Below are positions 35,029 to 48,300 of a DNA stretch of 64,000 bases, in pieces. Where the stretch lies: the NCBI RefSeq assembly GCF_963678635.1, contig NW_026970820.1, positions 1,984,001 to 2,048,000 of the forward strand, in the 5' to 3' direction. This DNA is from Symsagittifera roscoffensis. Taxonomy: Eukaryota; Xenacoelomorpha; Acoela; Convolutidae. The position numbers were made by a program, and so were the translations under genes. Each line of letters opens with the position of its first letter. The stretch's first letter is position 1. The notes beneath the pieces are model-generated. The model was given only the letters and a program-made list of their open reading frames with translations. It made no database searches and had not been told where the DNA came from.

Positions 35029-37240
35029 CACAATCAGGTACTAGTGGCTTGATTTTGGTTTTTAATATTGTCTGGAACCAAAAGAGAGTGTCGTCAAGCA
35101 TCGACATCATGTGGTCAAGCAAATACGTGGACTTCTACGCATTCCCATTAGCAATGGGCCCTTCGGGCGCAAATACCAATGCTCAATTAATTTTGCCTGG
35201 TGAAAAAATTTTTAAGGAAAACTTCTGATAAAATTTAACTTAAACTACCACGAAAGAACGCAAAGATTTCAAAGTGTGAAACAATCAAGTTTTTGCTAAT
35301 ACCGGGCATGCAGTGAGACTGATTTCGGCAAAAATAAAATGAAAATTGAAGGAAATGGAAAGAAAAAAATTGTTCAAAAAAGAACGCAACATCAAAAACT
35401 TATTTGATGTCCGCTAATGTCATAATTCCGATCAGGCTGATTTCAGATTTTAAGCGCAGAGTTTACGGTTACGGCTGCTCCCTCTACAGGTCCCAGAGGG
35501 ACCGAGTGAGCATCCTACCTCGATCCAGGATAACGGACAGTTGTTTTTAATTTTTCACAATTTTTTTTTCACTAATGCTTGTTTTCAATTCCTCATGAGA
35601 AGCTGTATAAATTTTTTAAAAAAATGATTTTTTTTATCAATGCTTCCAAGAACAACTGATGTTAGGCGGTTACAAATGCGGTTGGTGAAAACTAGTAAGG
35701 GATAATGATGAGAAAAATTGTAAGTTTTCAAATGAATTTAAAAACAGTTTTTTTTCTTTTTTCTTTTGTAAATCGGGAGAAATGAATCAGTTTTTTTAAG
35801 TTTTCCTCGCACCACCCACTGTTCATAAGTAATGAAGATTCCTGTTCTGGCCGTTTATAAAACTTTGGCAGAAAAAACATCAGAATGATGTAAAATGTTT
35901 TAAAAAAAATAAAAATTTAAAAATTATGTTTAAAAAAAAAATCAAAAACTTGTAATTTTCAAAATTGAAAAAAAGTTAAAATTAATTGCATATTACGATT
36001 CAGCGTACCCAACTTAGTGGGTCTAGCATTTTAAATTACCAAAAAATGTTGAAAATTGTAGATTTTATGAAGTTTTCATTTTGGCTATTTTTCCTTGTCG
36101 CCTCCACTTGAGGCACCTTTGAGCCAACTTGAGAAACTGGAACGTAAACAAGCTGCACAGATGGTCAAAGTGAGCCATTTTCAGCGTGATAACACGCCTG
36201 GAAGAAAAAAAACTCCAGAAAAGAAAGAAAATTATGAACTTTAACCTTTTTTCTTCTTCAAATGGCGATACTTAGAATAATTTTTCAGCTGAAAAGTTGA
36301 AAAAAAATCAAAAAATTCAAATTTTGAAAAAATTTATAAAAAAATCTCATCAGTCTGTTTATTGGAGTCTTCGAGGTTTTGAGAGACCTCATCTGGCGGC
36401 TAACAACAAGTGGATCACTTATTTTAAAATTTTGAGAAAGGTCAAAAAAACATGTTTTTTTGATTTTTTAGACAGAATTCCGAAAGCAATATCTTGGCTA
36501 AAAACAAGATTGAGGGCCTAAAATTAGTACAAACAGTACTCCCACATAAGGTACATTAGGTTGGAAACAAAAAATTTACTCTGACTCAAAAATCGTTTTT
36601 TAACTTTATTTCTGAACAAGAAATTGAAAAGAAATGAAAAACTTAAAAATTTTTTGAAAAAAAAGATTGTTTTGAAAAAGTGCCAATTTTTAGCTGAAAC
36701 ATTTCATTTTAGCTAATAAAGCCAAAGCAATGCCCTTTAAGCTCAAATAAATTAATTATGCAAATTATTTTGAAGTTTTTTCGTTAAAGCCTTTTATTTT
36801 GAAAAAGTATTCAAAAATGGGTAAAAAAAAGTCAAAAAAATCAATTTTCTCCGATTCAAAAACCTCCACTACCATGATGATTAGTTCGTTAGATAGGACT
36901 GCTGAGATCAATTTAGACGTATTTTCATAAGTATATCAAAATTTTTATTTATTTTTGAGAATTAAGCAAAATAAAAACTTTTCCCAAATTGGGCAAAAAG
37001 CCCAAATTAGCCCAAACACCTGTTAAAAATTGTTGGGTCAAAAAATCACAAAAGGAAACCCCTATTCGTTTGCCATTTTAGGGCCGCATGCAAAAAATTA
37101 GACCAATCTAACCTGACAATTTCGAGAATCGACTTTTTTGCAAAATTTCTCTATAGTCCATTTGAGGGATATTACTTGTACCGGTGGGGGCCCCTACCCC
37201 ACCTAAAAAATTTTTGAAATGCTGGAACGCGGCCACCTAG
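35029..37240 (+). repeat. T unit 11 (2212 bp), twin of unit 5
   Basis: Type ii head, ATGGGCCC change in H2, and the same alpha/beta chimeric tail as unit 5. It is preceded by an alpha tail (unit 5 by a beta tail) and followed by a different head, so identity with unit 5 is confined to this one module. Confidence 0.95.
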
Positions 37241-39459
37241 CACCCTCAAGGTCACGTGTTGGGTTTTTGTTTTTGGTATTTTTTGAAAACAACCAAAAGA
37301 GAGCGTGGTCCTGCATCGACATCAAGTGCTCAAGCAAATACGCGGACTTCTACGCATTCCCATTCGCAATGCGCCCTTCGGGCGCAAATGCCAATGCTCA
37401 ATTAATTTTGCCAGGTGAAAAAATAAATTAATTAAAAAGTTCAGATAAATTTTGTTTAAACTACCACCAAAAACGCAAAGCTTTCAAAGTGTAAGACAAT
37501 CAAGCTTTTGCCATTACTGGACATGCAGTGAGACTGGTTTTGGCAAAAGTAAAATAGAAAATGTAGAAAATAGAAAGTAAAGAATTGTTCAACAAAAGAA
37601 CGCAACATCTGAAATTTACTTGATCTCCGCTAATGACAAAATTATGATAAGGCTGATTTTAGATTGAAGCGTACAATTTACGGTTACGGCTGCTCCCTCT
37701 AATGGTCCCAGAGGGACCGAGTGAGCATCCTACCTCGATCCAGGACAACGGATAGTTGTTTTTAATTTTTCATAAAATTTATTTTTCTTTAATGCTTGTT
37801 TTAATTTTCTCATGAGAAGCTGTATTATTTTAAAAAAAATTGATTTCATTAAGCAATGGTTCTAAGAACAACTGACGTTAGGCGCTTACAAATACAGTTG
37901 GTGAAAACTGGTAAAGGATAATGTTGAGAAAAATTGTAAGCTTTCAAGAAAATTAAAAAAACAGTTTTTTTCTTTTTTTTCTTTTGTAAATCGGGAGAAA
38001 TCATTAAGTTTTTTTTTAATTTTCCTAGCACCACCCACTGCTCTTAAGTAGTGAAGATTCATATTCTAGCCATTTATAATATTTTGGCAGATAAAACATC
38101 AATATGTTGTAAAATGTTTTAAAATAGAGAAAAATTAAAAATTATCTTTTTGTTCGAAAAAATCAAAATTTAGTTATTTTCAAAAAAATAAAAAAGTGAA
38201 AAACAATTGCATATTACGAATCACCGTACCCAAATTAGTGGGTCTAGTATTTTAAATTATCAAAAAATGTTGAAAATTGTGGATTTTATGAAGTTTTCAT
38301 TCTGGCTATTTTTCCTTGTTGCCTCCACTTAAGGCACCTTTGAGCCAACTTGAGAAACTGGTACCTAAACAAGCTGCACAGATGGTCAAAATGAGCCATT
38401 TTTAGTGTGATAACACGCCTGGAAGAAAAAAAACTCCAGAAAAGAAAGAAAATTATGAACTTTAACCTTTTTTCTTCTTCAAATGGCGATACTTAGAATA
38501 ATTTTTCAGCTGAAAAGTTCAAAAAATATCAAAAATTTCAAATTTTGACGAAAATTTTAAAAAATCTCATCAGTCTATTTATTGGAGTCTTCGAGGTTTT
38601 GGGAGACCTTATCTGGCGGCTAACAACAAGTGGATCACTTAATTTAAAATTTTGAGAAAGGTCAAAAAAACATGTTTTTTCGATTTTTTTGACAGAATTC
38701 CGAAAGCAATATCTTGGCTAAAAACAAGAATGAGGGTCTAAAATTAGTACAAACAGTACTCCCACATAAGGTACATTAGGTTGGAAACAAAAAATTTACT
38801 CTGACTCAAAAATCGTTTTTTAACTTTATTTCTGAACAAGAAATTGAAAAGAAATCAAAAACTTAAAAATTTTTTGAAAAAAATGATTGTTTTGAAAAAG
38901 TGCCAATTTTTAGCTGAAACTTTTCATTTTAGCTAATAAAGCCAGAGCAATGCCCTTTAAGCTCTAATAAATTAATTATGCAAATTATTATCAAGTTTTT
39001 TCGTTAAAGCCTTTTATTTTGAAAAAGTATTCAAAAATGGGTAAAAAAAAGTCAAAAAAATCAATTTTTTCCGATTCAAAAACCTCCACTACCATGATGA
39101 TTAGTGCGTTAGATAGGACTGCTGAGATCAATTAAGACGTTTTTTCATAAGTATATCAAAATTTTTACTTATTTTTGAGAATTGAGCAAAGTAAAAACTT
39201 TTCCCAAATTGGGCAAAAAGCCCAAATTAGCCCAAACACCTGTTAAAAATTGTTGGGTCAAAAAATCACAAAAAGAAACACCTATTCGTTTGACATTTTA
39301 GGGCCGCATGCAAAAAATTAGACCAATCTAACCTGACAATTTCGAGAATCAACTTTTTTGTCAAAATTCTCTAAAGACCAATTTAGGGAGATTACTTGTA
39401 CCGGTGGGGGCCCTACCCCACCTAAAAAATTTTTGAAATGCTGGAACGCGGCCACCTAG
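37241..39459 (+). repeat. T unit 12 (2219 bp), twin of unit 8
   Basis: Shares every variant checked with unit 8, including AAAACAACC in the head and a broken GTTCG(A) run near 38150. The tail is beta. The next unit differs from the unit after unit 8. Confidence 0.95.
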
Positions 39460-41669
39460 CACCCTCAAGGTCACGTGTTGGATTTTTGTTTTTGGTATTT
39501 TCTGAAATCAAAAGAGAGCGTGGTCATGCATCGACATCATGTGCTCAAGCAAATACGTGGACTTCTACGCATTCCCATTAGCAATGCGCCCTTCGGGCGC
39601 AAATGCCAATGCTCAATTAATTTTGCCAGGTGAAAATGTTTTAAAGAAAAATTCTGATGAATTTCAACTTAAACTACCACCAAAAAACGCAAAGTTTTCA
39701 AAGTGTGAAACAATCAAGTTTTTGGTAATACCGGGCATGCAGAGAGACTGATTTGGGCAAAAATAAAATGGAAAATGAAGGAAATGGAAAGAAAAAAATT
39801 GTTCAAAATAAGAACGCATTATCAAAAATTATTTGATCTCCGCCAATGTCATAATTCCGATCAGGCTGATTTCAGATTTTAAGCGTAGGGTTTACAGTTA
39901 CGGCTGCTCTCTCTACAGGTCCCAGAGGGACCGAGTGAGCATCCTACCTCGATCCAGGATAACGGATAGTTGTTTTAAGTTTTTCACAATTTTTTTTACA
40001 CTAATGCTTGTTTTCACTTCCTCATGAGAAGCTGTATAATTTTTTAGAAAAATTGATTTTAATAATCAATGCTTCCAAGAACAACTGATGTTAGGCGGTT
40101 ACAAATGAGGTTGGTGAAAAGTAGTAAGGGATAATGATGAGAAAAATAGCAAGTTTTCAAATGAATTTAAAAACAGTTTTTTTCTTTTTTTCTTTTGTAA
40201 ATCGGGAGAAACGAATCAGTTTTTTTAAAGTTTTCCTGGCACCACCCACTGTTATTAAATAATGAAGATTCATGTTCTAGCCGTTAATAACAATTTGGCA
40301 GAAAAAACATCAATATGATGTAAAATGTTTTAAAAAAGAGAAAAATTTAAAAATTATGTTTTTTTTTAGAAAAAAAAAATTGTAATTTTCAAAATTGAAA
40401 AAAAGTAAAAATTAATTGCCTATTACGATTCAGCGTACCCAATTTAGTGGGTCTAGCATTTTAAATTACCAAAAAACGTTGAAAATTGTAGATTTTATGA
40501 AGTTTTCATTTTGGCTATTTTTCCTTGTCGCCTCCACTTAAGGCACCTTTGAGCCAACTTGAGAAACTGAAACCTAAACAAGCTACACAGATGTTCTGAA
40601 TGAGCCATTTTCAGCTTGATAACACGCCAAGAAGAAAAAAAACTGTAGAAAAGAATGAAAACTTTGAACTTTAACCTTTTTTCTTCTTCAAATGGCGTTA
40701 CTTAGAATAATTTTTCAGGTGAAAAGTTGAAAAAAAATCAAAAAATTCAAATTTTGAAAAAATTTTAAAAAAATCTCATCAGTCTGTTTATTGGAGTCTT
40801 CGAGATTTTGGGAGACCTTATCTGGTGGCTAACAACAAGTGGATCACTTATTTTAAAATTTCGAGAAAGGTCAAAAAAACATGTTTTTTCGATTTTTTTG
40901 ACAGAATTCCGAAAGCAATATCTTGGCTTAAAACAAAAATGAGGGCCTAAAATTAGTACAAACAGCACTCCCACATAAAGTACATTAGGTTGGAAACAAA
41001 AAATTGACTCTGACTCAAAAATCGTTTTTAAACACTATTTCTGAACAAAAAATTGTAAAAAAATCAAAAATTTAATTTTTTTTTGAAAAAAATGATTGTT
41101 TTGAAAAAGTGCCAATTTTTAGCTGAAACTTTTCATTTTAGCTAAGAAAGCCAGAGCAATGCCCTTTAAGCTCTAATAAATTAATAAACCAAATTGTTTT
41201 CAAGTTTTTTCGTCAAAGGTTTTTATTTTGAAAAAGTATTCAAAAATGGGTAAAAAAAAGTCAAAAAAATCAATTTTCTCCGATTCAAAAAACTCCACTA
41301 CCATGATGATTAGTGCGTTAGATAGGACTGCTGAGATCAAATTAGACGTTCTTTCATAAGTATATCAAAATTTTTACTTATTTTTGAGAATTAGGCAAAA
41401 TAAAAACTTTTCCCAAATTGGGCAAAAAGCCCAAATTAGCCCAAACACCTGTTAAAAATTGTTGGGTCAAAAAGTCACAAAAGAAAACCCCTATTCGTTT
41501 GCCATTTTAGGGCCGCATGCAAAAAATTAGACCAATCTAACCTGACAATTTCGAGAATCGACTTTTTTGCAAAATTTCTCTATAGTCCATTTGAGGGATA
41601 TTACTTGTACCGGTGGGGGCCCCTACCCCACCTCAAAAAATTTTGTAATGCTGGAACGCGGCCACCTAG
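39460..41669 (+). repeat. T unit 13 (2210 bp), twin of unit 19
   Basis: Type i head. Markers are GTGAAAATGTTTTAAAG, GCATGCAGAGAGACTG and AACACTATTTCTGAAC. All are shared with unit 19, 13,283 bases downstream. Unit 15 is a more distant relative. The tail is alpha. Confidence 0.95.
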
Positions 41670-43872
41670 CACCCTCAAGGTCACGTGACTTATTTTTGTT
41701 TTGGGAATTTTCTGAAACCAAAACAATAAGGTCATGCGCCAATATCATGGCCTCAAGCAAAGACGTCGGACTCTACGCATTCACATTAGCCTTGCGCCAT
41801 TCGGGCGCAAATGCCAATGCTCAATTAATTTTGCCAGGTGAAAATTTTTCAAAGGAAAATTCTGATAAATTTTAACTGAAACTACCACCAAAAAAACCAA
41901 AGATATCAAAGTGTGAAACAATCAAGTTTTTGCTAATACCGGGCATGCAGTGAGACTGATTTCGGCAAAAATAAAATGGAAAATGAAGGAAATGGAAAGA
42001 AAAAAATTGTTCAAAATAAGAACGCAATTTCAAAAACTTATTTGATCTCCGCTAATGTCATAATTCCGATCAAGCTGATTTCTGATTTTAAGCGTAGAAT
42101 TTACGGTTACGGCTGCTCCCTCTACAGGTCCCAGAGGGACCGAGTGAGCATCCTACCTCGATCCAGGATAACGGATAGTTGTTTTCAATTTTTCACAAAG
42201 TTTTTTTCACTAATGCTTGTTTTCAATTCCTCATGAGAAGCTGTATAAATTTTTAAAAAATTGATTTTAATAATCAATGCTTCCAAGAACAACTGTTGTT
42301 AGGGGGTTACAAATGCGGTTGGTGAAAACTAGTAAGGGATAATGATGAGAAAAATTGTAAGTTTTCAAATGAATTTAAAAACAGTTTTTTTCTTTTTTCT
42401 TTTGTAAATCGGGAGAAATGAATCACTTTTTTTTTGTTTTCCTCGCACCACTCACTGTTCTTAAGTAATGAAGATTCCTGTTCTAGCCGTTTATTACACT
42501 TTGGCAGAAACAACATCAATAGATGTGAAATGTTTAAAAAAAAAATTAAAAAATTATGTTTTTTTTTTTAAAAAGTCAAAAATTTGTAATTTTCAAAATT
42601 GAAAAAAAGTGAAAATTAATTGCGTATTACGATTCAGCGTACCCAACTTAGTGGGTCTAGCATTTTAAATTCCCAAAAAATGTTGAAAATTGTAGATTTT
42701 ATGAAGTTTTCATTCTGGCTATGTTTCCTTGTCGCCTCCACTTAAGGCACCTTTGAGCCAACTTGAGAAACTGGAACCTAAACAAGCTAAGCAGATAGTC
42801 TGAATGAGCCATTTTTAGCTTGATAACTCGCCTGGAAGAAAAAAAATCCAGAAAAGAAAGAAAATTTTGAACTTTAACCTTTTTTTCTTCTTCAAATGGC
42901 GATACTTAGAATAATTTTTCAGCTGAAAAGTTCAAAAAAAATCGAAAAATTCGAATTTTGAAATTTTTTTTAAAAAATCTCATCACTCTGTTTATTGGAG
43001 TCTTCGAGGTTTTTGGAGACCTTATCTGGCGACTAACAACAAGTGGATCACTTATTTTAAAATTTTGAGAAAGGTCAAAAAAACATGTTTTTTCGACTTT
43101 TTTCACAGAATTCCGAAAGCAATATCTTGGCTAAAAACAAGAATGAGGGCCTAAAATTAGTACAAACAGTACTCCCACAAAAGGTACATTAGGGTGGAAA
43201 CAAAAAATTTACTCTGACTCAATAATCGTTTTTTAACTTTATTTCTGAACAAGAAATTGAAAAGAAATCAAAAACTTAAAATTTTTTTGAAAAAAATGAT
43301 TTTTTTTAAAAAGTGCCAATTTTTAGCTGAAACTTTTCATTTTAGCTAAGAAAACCAGAGCAATGCCCTTTAAGCTCAATTAAATTAATATAGCAAATTG
43401 TTTTCAAGTTTTTTCGTTAAAAGCTTTCATTTTGAAAGAGTAGTCAAAATTGGGTAAAAAAAAGTCAAAAAAATCATATTTCTCAGATTCAAAAACCTCC
43501 ACCACCATGATAATTAGTTCGTTAGATAGGACTCCTAAGATCAATTTAGACTTACTTTCATAAAAATATCAAAATTTTTACTTATTTTTGAGAATTAAGC
43601 AAAATAAAAATTTTTCCCAAATTGGGCAAAAAGCCCAAATTAGCCCAAACACCTGTTAAAAATTGTTGGGTCAAAAAATCACAAAAGGAAACCCCTATTC
43701 GTTTGACATTTTAGGGCCGCATGCAAAAAATTAGACCAATCTAACCTGACAATTTCGAGAATCAACTTTTTTGTCAAAATTCTCTAAAGACCAATTTAGG
43801 GAGATTACTTGTACCGGTGGGGGCCCTACCCCACCTAAAAAATTTTTGAAATGCTGGAACGCGGCCACCTAG
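41670..43872 (+). repeat. T unit 14 (2203 bp)
   Basis: Shortest T unit. Type i head with GTCACGTGAC and AACAATAAGG. H2 has GCGCCA, losing one pair. The second half (TTGAAAGAGTAGTCAAAATTGGG, split here as TTGAAAGAG and TAGTCAAAATTGGG) resembles unit 21. The tail is beta. Confidence 0.95.
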
Positions 43873-46080
43873 CACCCTCAAGGTCACGTGTGTGATTTTT
43901 GTTTTTGGTATTTTCTGAAAACAAAAGAGAGCGTGGTCATGCATCTACATCATGTGCCCAAGCAAATACGTGGACTTCTACGCATTCCCATTCGCAAGGC
44001 GCCCTTCGGGCGCAAATGCCAAGGCTCAATTAATTTTGCCAGGTGAAAATGTTTTAAAGAAAAATTCGGATGAATTTTAACTTAAACTACCACCAAAAAA
44101 CGCAAAGTTTTCAAAGTGTGAAACAATCAAGTTTTTGGTAATACCGGGCATGCAGAGAGACTGATTTGGGCAAAAATAAAATGGAAAATGAAGGAAATGG
44201 AAAGAAAAAAATTGTTCAAAATAAGAACGCATTATCAAAAATTATTTGATCTCCGCTAATGTCATAATTCCGATCAGGCTGATTTCAGATTTTAAGCGTA
44301 GGGTTTACAGTTACGGCTGCTCTCTCTACAGGTCCCAGAGGGACCGAGTGAGCATCCTACCTCGATCCAGGATAACGGATAGTTGTTTTAAGTTTTTCAC
44401 AATTTTTTTTACACTAATGCTTGTTTTCACTTCCTCATGAGAAGCTGTATAGTTTTTTAGAAAAAATGATTTTAATAATCAATGCTTCCAAGAACAACTG
44501 ATGTTAGGCGGTTACAAATGAGGTTGGTGAAAAGTAGTAAGGGATAATGATGAGAAAAATAGCAAGTTTTCAAATGAATTTAAAAACAGTTTTTTTCTTT
44601 TTTTCTTTTGTAAATCGGGAGAAACGAATCAGTTTTTTTAAAGTTTTCCTGGCACCACCCACTGTTATTAAATAATGAAGATTCATGTTCTAGCCGTTAA
44701 TAACAATTTGGCAGAAAAAACATCAATATGATGTAAAATGTTTTAAAAAAGAGAAAAATTTAAAAATTATGTTTTTTTTAGAAAAAAAAAATTGTAATTT
44801 TCAAAATTGAAAAAAAGTGAAAATTAATTGCCTATTACGATTCAGCGTGCCCAATTTAGTGGGTCTAGCATTTTAAATTACCAAAAAACGTTGAAAATTG
44901 TAGATTTTATGAAGTTTTCATTTTGGCTATTTTTCCTTGTCGCCTCCACTTAAGGCACCTTTGAGCCAACTTGAGAAACTGAAACCTAAACAAGCTACAC
45001 AGATAGTCTGAATGAGCCATTTTCAGCTTGATAACACGCCAAGAAGAAAAAAAACTGTAGAAAAGAATGAAAATTTTGAACTTTAACCTTTTTTCTTCTT
45101 CAAATGGCGTTACTTAGAATAATTTTTCAGGTGAAAAGTTGAAAAAAAATCAAAAAATTCAAACTTTGAAAAAATTTTAAAAAAATCTCATCAGTCTGTT
45201 TTTTGGAGTCTTCGAGATTTTGGGAGACCTTATCTGGTGGCTAACAACAAGTGGATCACTTATTTTAAAATTTCGAGAAAGGTCAAAAAAACATGTTTTT
45301 TCGATTTTTTTGACAGAATTCCGAAAGCAATATCTTGGCTTAAAACAAAAATGAGGGCCTAAAATTAGTACAAACAGTACTCCCACATAAAGTACATTAG
45401 GTTGGAAACAAAAAATTGACTCTGACTCAAAAATCGTTTTTAAACTTTATTTCTGAACAAAAAATTGTAAAAAAATCAAAAACTTAAAAATTTTTTGAAA
45501 AAAATGATTGTTTTGAAAAAGTGCCAATTTTTGGCTGAAACTTTTCATTTTAGCTAAGAAAGCCAGAGCAATGCCCTTTAAGCTCTAATAAATTAATAAA
45601 CCAAATTGTTTTCAAGTTTTTTCGTCAAAGGTTTTTATTTTGAAAAAGTATTCAAAAATGGGTAAAAAAAAGTCAAAAAAATCAATTTTCTCCGATTCAA
45701 AAACCTCCACTACCATGATGATTAGTGCGTTAGATAGGACTGCTGAGATCAATTTAGACGTTCTTTCATAAGTATATCAAAATTTTTACTTATTTTTGAG
45801 AATTAGGCAAAATAAAAACTTTTCCCAAATTGGGCAAAAAGCCCAAATTAGCCCAAACACCTGTTAAAAATTGTTGGGTCAAAAAATCACAAAAGGAAAC
45901 CCCTATTCGTTTGACATTTTAGGGCCGCATGCAAAAAATTAGACCAATCTAACCTGACAATTTCGAGAATCAACTTTTTTGTCAAGATTCTCTAAAGACC
46001 AATTTAGGGAGATTACTTGTACCGGTGGGGGCCCTACCCCACCTAAAAAATTTTTGAAATGCTGGAACGCGGCCACCTAG
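43873..46080 (+). repeat. T unit 15 (2208 bp)
   Basis: Type i head with CACGTGTGTGA. The body follows unit 13 closely, but without the AACACTATT change. The tail is beta, with the CAAGATTCTC variant also found in unit 4. Confidence 0.95.
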
Positions 46081-48300
46081 CACAATCAGGTACTAGTGGC
46101 TTGATTTTGGTTTTTAATATTGTCTGGAACCAAAAGAGAGTGTCGTCAAGCATCGACATCATGTGGTCAAGCAAATACGTGGACTTCTACGCATTCCCAT
46201 TAGCAATGCGCCCTTCGGGCGCAAATGCCAATGCTCAACTAATTTTGCCAGGTGAAAAAATTTGTTTAAAGAAAAATTCTGATAAATTTTAATTTAAACT
46301 ATCACCAAAAAACGCAAAGATTTCAAAGTGTGAAACAATCAAATTTTGGCCAATACCGGGCTTGCAATGAGACTGATGTTGGCAAAAGTAAAATAGAAAA
46401 TGAAGAAAATGGAAAGAAAAAAATTGTTGAAAATAAGAACGCAACATCAAAAACTTATTTGATCTCCGCTCAAATCATAATTCAGATCAGGCTGATTTCA
46501 GATTTTAAGCGTAGAATCTACGGTTACGGCTGCTCCCTCTACAGGTCCCAGAGGGACCGAGTGAGCATCCTACCTCGATCCAGGTTAACGGATAGTTGTT
46601 CTTAATTTTTCACAAAATTTTTTTACACTAATGCTTGTTTCCAATTCCTCATGAGAAGCTGTATTATTTTTTAAAAAATTGATTTTATTAATCAATGCTT
46701 CCAAGAACAACTGATGTTAGGCGGTTATAAATGCGGTTGTTGAAAACTAGTAAGGGATAATGATGAGAAAAATTGTAAGTTTTCAAATGAATTGAAAAAC
46801 GGTTTTTTTCCTTTTTTTCTTTTGTAAATCGGTAGAAATGAATCATTTTTTTTTCAAGTTTTCCTCGCACCACCCACTGTTCTTAAGTAATGAAGATTCC
46901 TTCTCTAGCCGTATATAACACTTTGGCAGAAAAAACATCAATATGATATAAAATGTTTTAAAAAAGAGAAAAAATTAAAAATTATGTTTTTTTTTAAAAA
47001 TCAAAAAATTTGTAATTTTCAAAATTGAAAAAAAGTGAAAACTAATTGCATATTACAATTCAGCGTACCCAACTTAGTGGGTCTAGCATTTTAAATTACC
47101 AAAAAATGTTGAAAATTGTAGATTTTATGAAGTTTTCATTTTGGCTATTTTTCCTTTTCGCCACCACTTAAGGCACCTTTGAGCCAACTTGAGAAACTGG
47201 AACCTAAACAAGCTATACAGATAATCTGAATGAGCCATTTTCAGCGTGATAACACCCCTGGAAGAAAAAAAACTGCAGAAAAGAAAAGGAATTTTGAACT
47301 TTAACCTTTTTTCTTCTTCAAATGGCGATACTTAGAATAATTTTTCAGCTGAAAAGTTCAAAAAAAATCAAAAAATTCAAATTTTGAAAAAATTTGTAAA
47401 AAAATCTCATCAGTCTGTTTATTGGAGTCTTCGAGGTTTTGGGAGACCTTATCTGGCGGCTAACAACAAGTGGGTCACTTATTTTAAAAATTAGAGAAAG
47501 GTCAAAAAAACATGTTTTTTCGGTTTTTTTGACAGAATTCCTAAAGCGATATCTTGGCTAAAAACAAAAATGAGGGCCTAAAATTAGTACAAACAGTACT
47601 CTCACATAAGGTACATTAGGTTGGAAACAAAAAATTGACTCTGACTCAAAAATCGTTTTTTAACTTTATTTCTGAACAAAAAATTGTAAAAAAATCAAAA
47701 AGTTAAAATTTTTTTGAAAAAAATGATTGTTTTGAAAAAGTGCCAATTTTTAGCTGAAACTTTTCATTTTAGCTAATAAAGCCAAAGCAATGCCCTTTAA
47801 GCTCAAATAAATTAATTAAGCAGATTATTTTCAAGTTTTTTCGTTAAAGGCTTTTATTTTGAAAAGTTAGTCAAAAATGGGTTAAAAAAAGTCAAAAAAA
47901 TTAATTTTCTCAGATTGAAAAACCTCCACTGCCATGATGATTAGTTCGATCGATAGGACTACTGAGATCAATTTAGACGTATTTTCATAAGTATATCAAA
48001 ATTTTTATTTATTTTTGAGAATTAAGCAAAATAAAAACTTTTCCCAAATTGGGCAAAAAGCCCAAATTAGCCCAAACACCTGTTAAAAATTGTTGGGTCA
48101 AAAAGTCACAAAAGGAAACCCCTATTCGTTTGACATTTTAGGGCCGCATGCAAAAAATTAGACCAATCTAACCTGACAATTTTGAGAATCGACTTTTTTG
48201 CAAAATTTCTCTATAGTCCATTTGAGGGATATTACTTGTACCGGTGGGGGCCCCTACCCCACCTCAAAAAATTTTGTAATGCTGGAACGCGGCCACCTAG
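46081..48300 (+). repeat. T unit 16 (2220 bp)
   Basis: Type ii head as in units 5 and 11, but with a normal H2. Part of the body (AATCGGTAGAAATG, CCTTCTCTAGCC) is shared with unit 18. The tail is alpha. Confidence 0.95.
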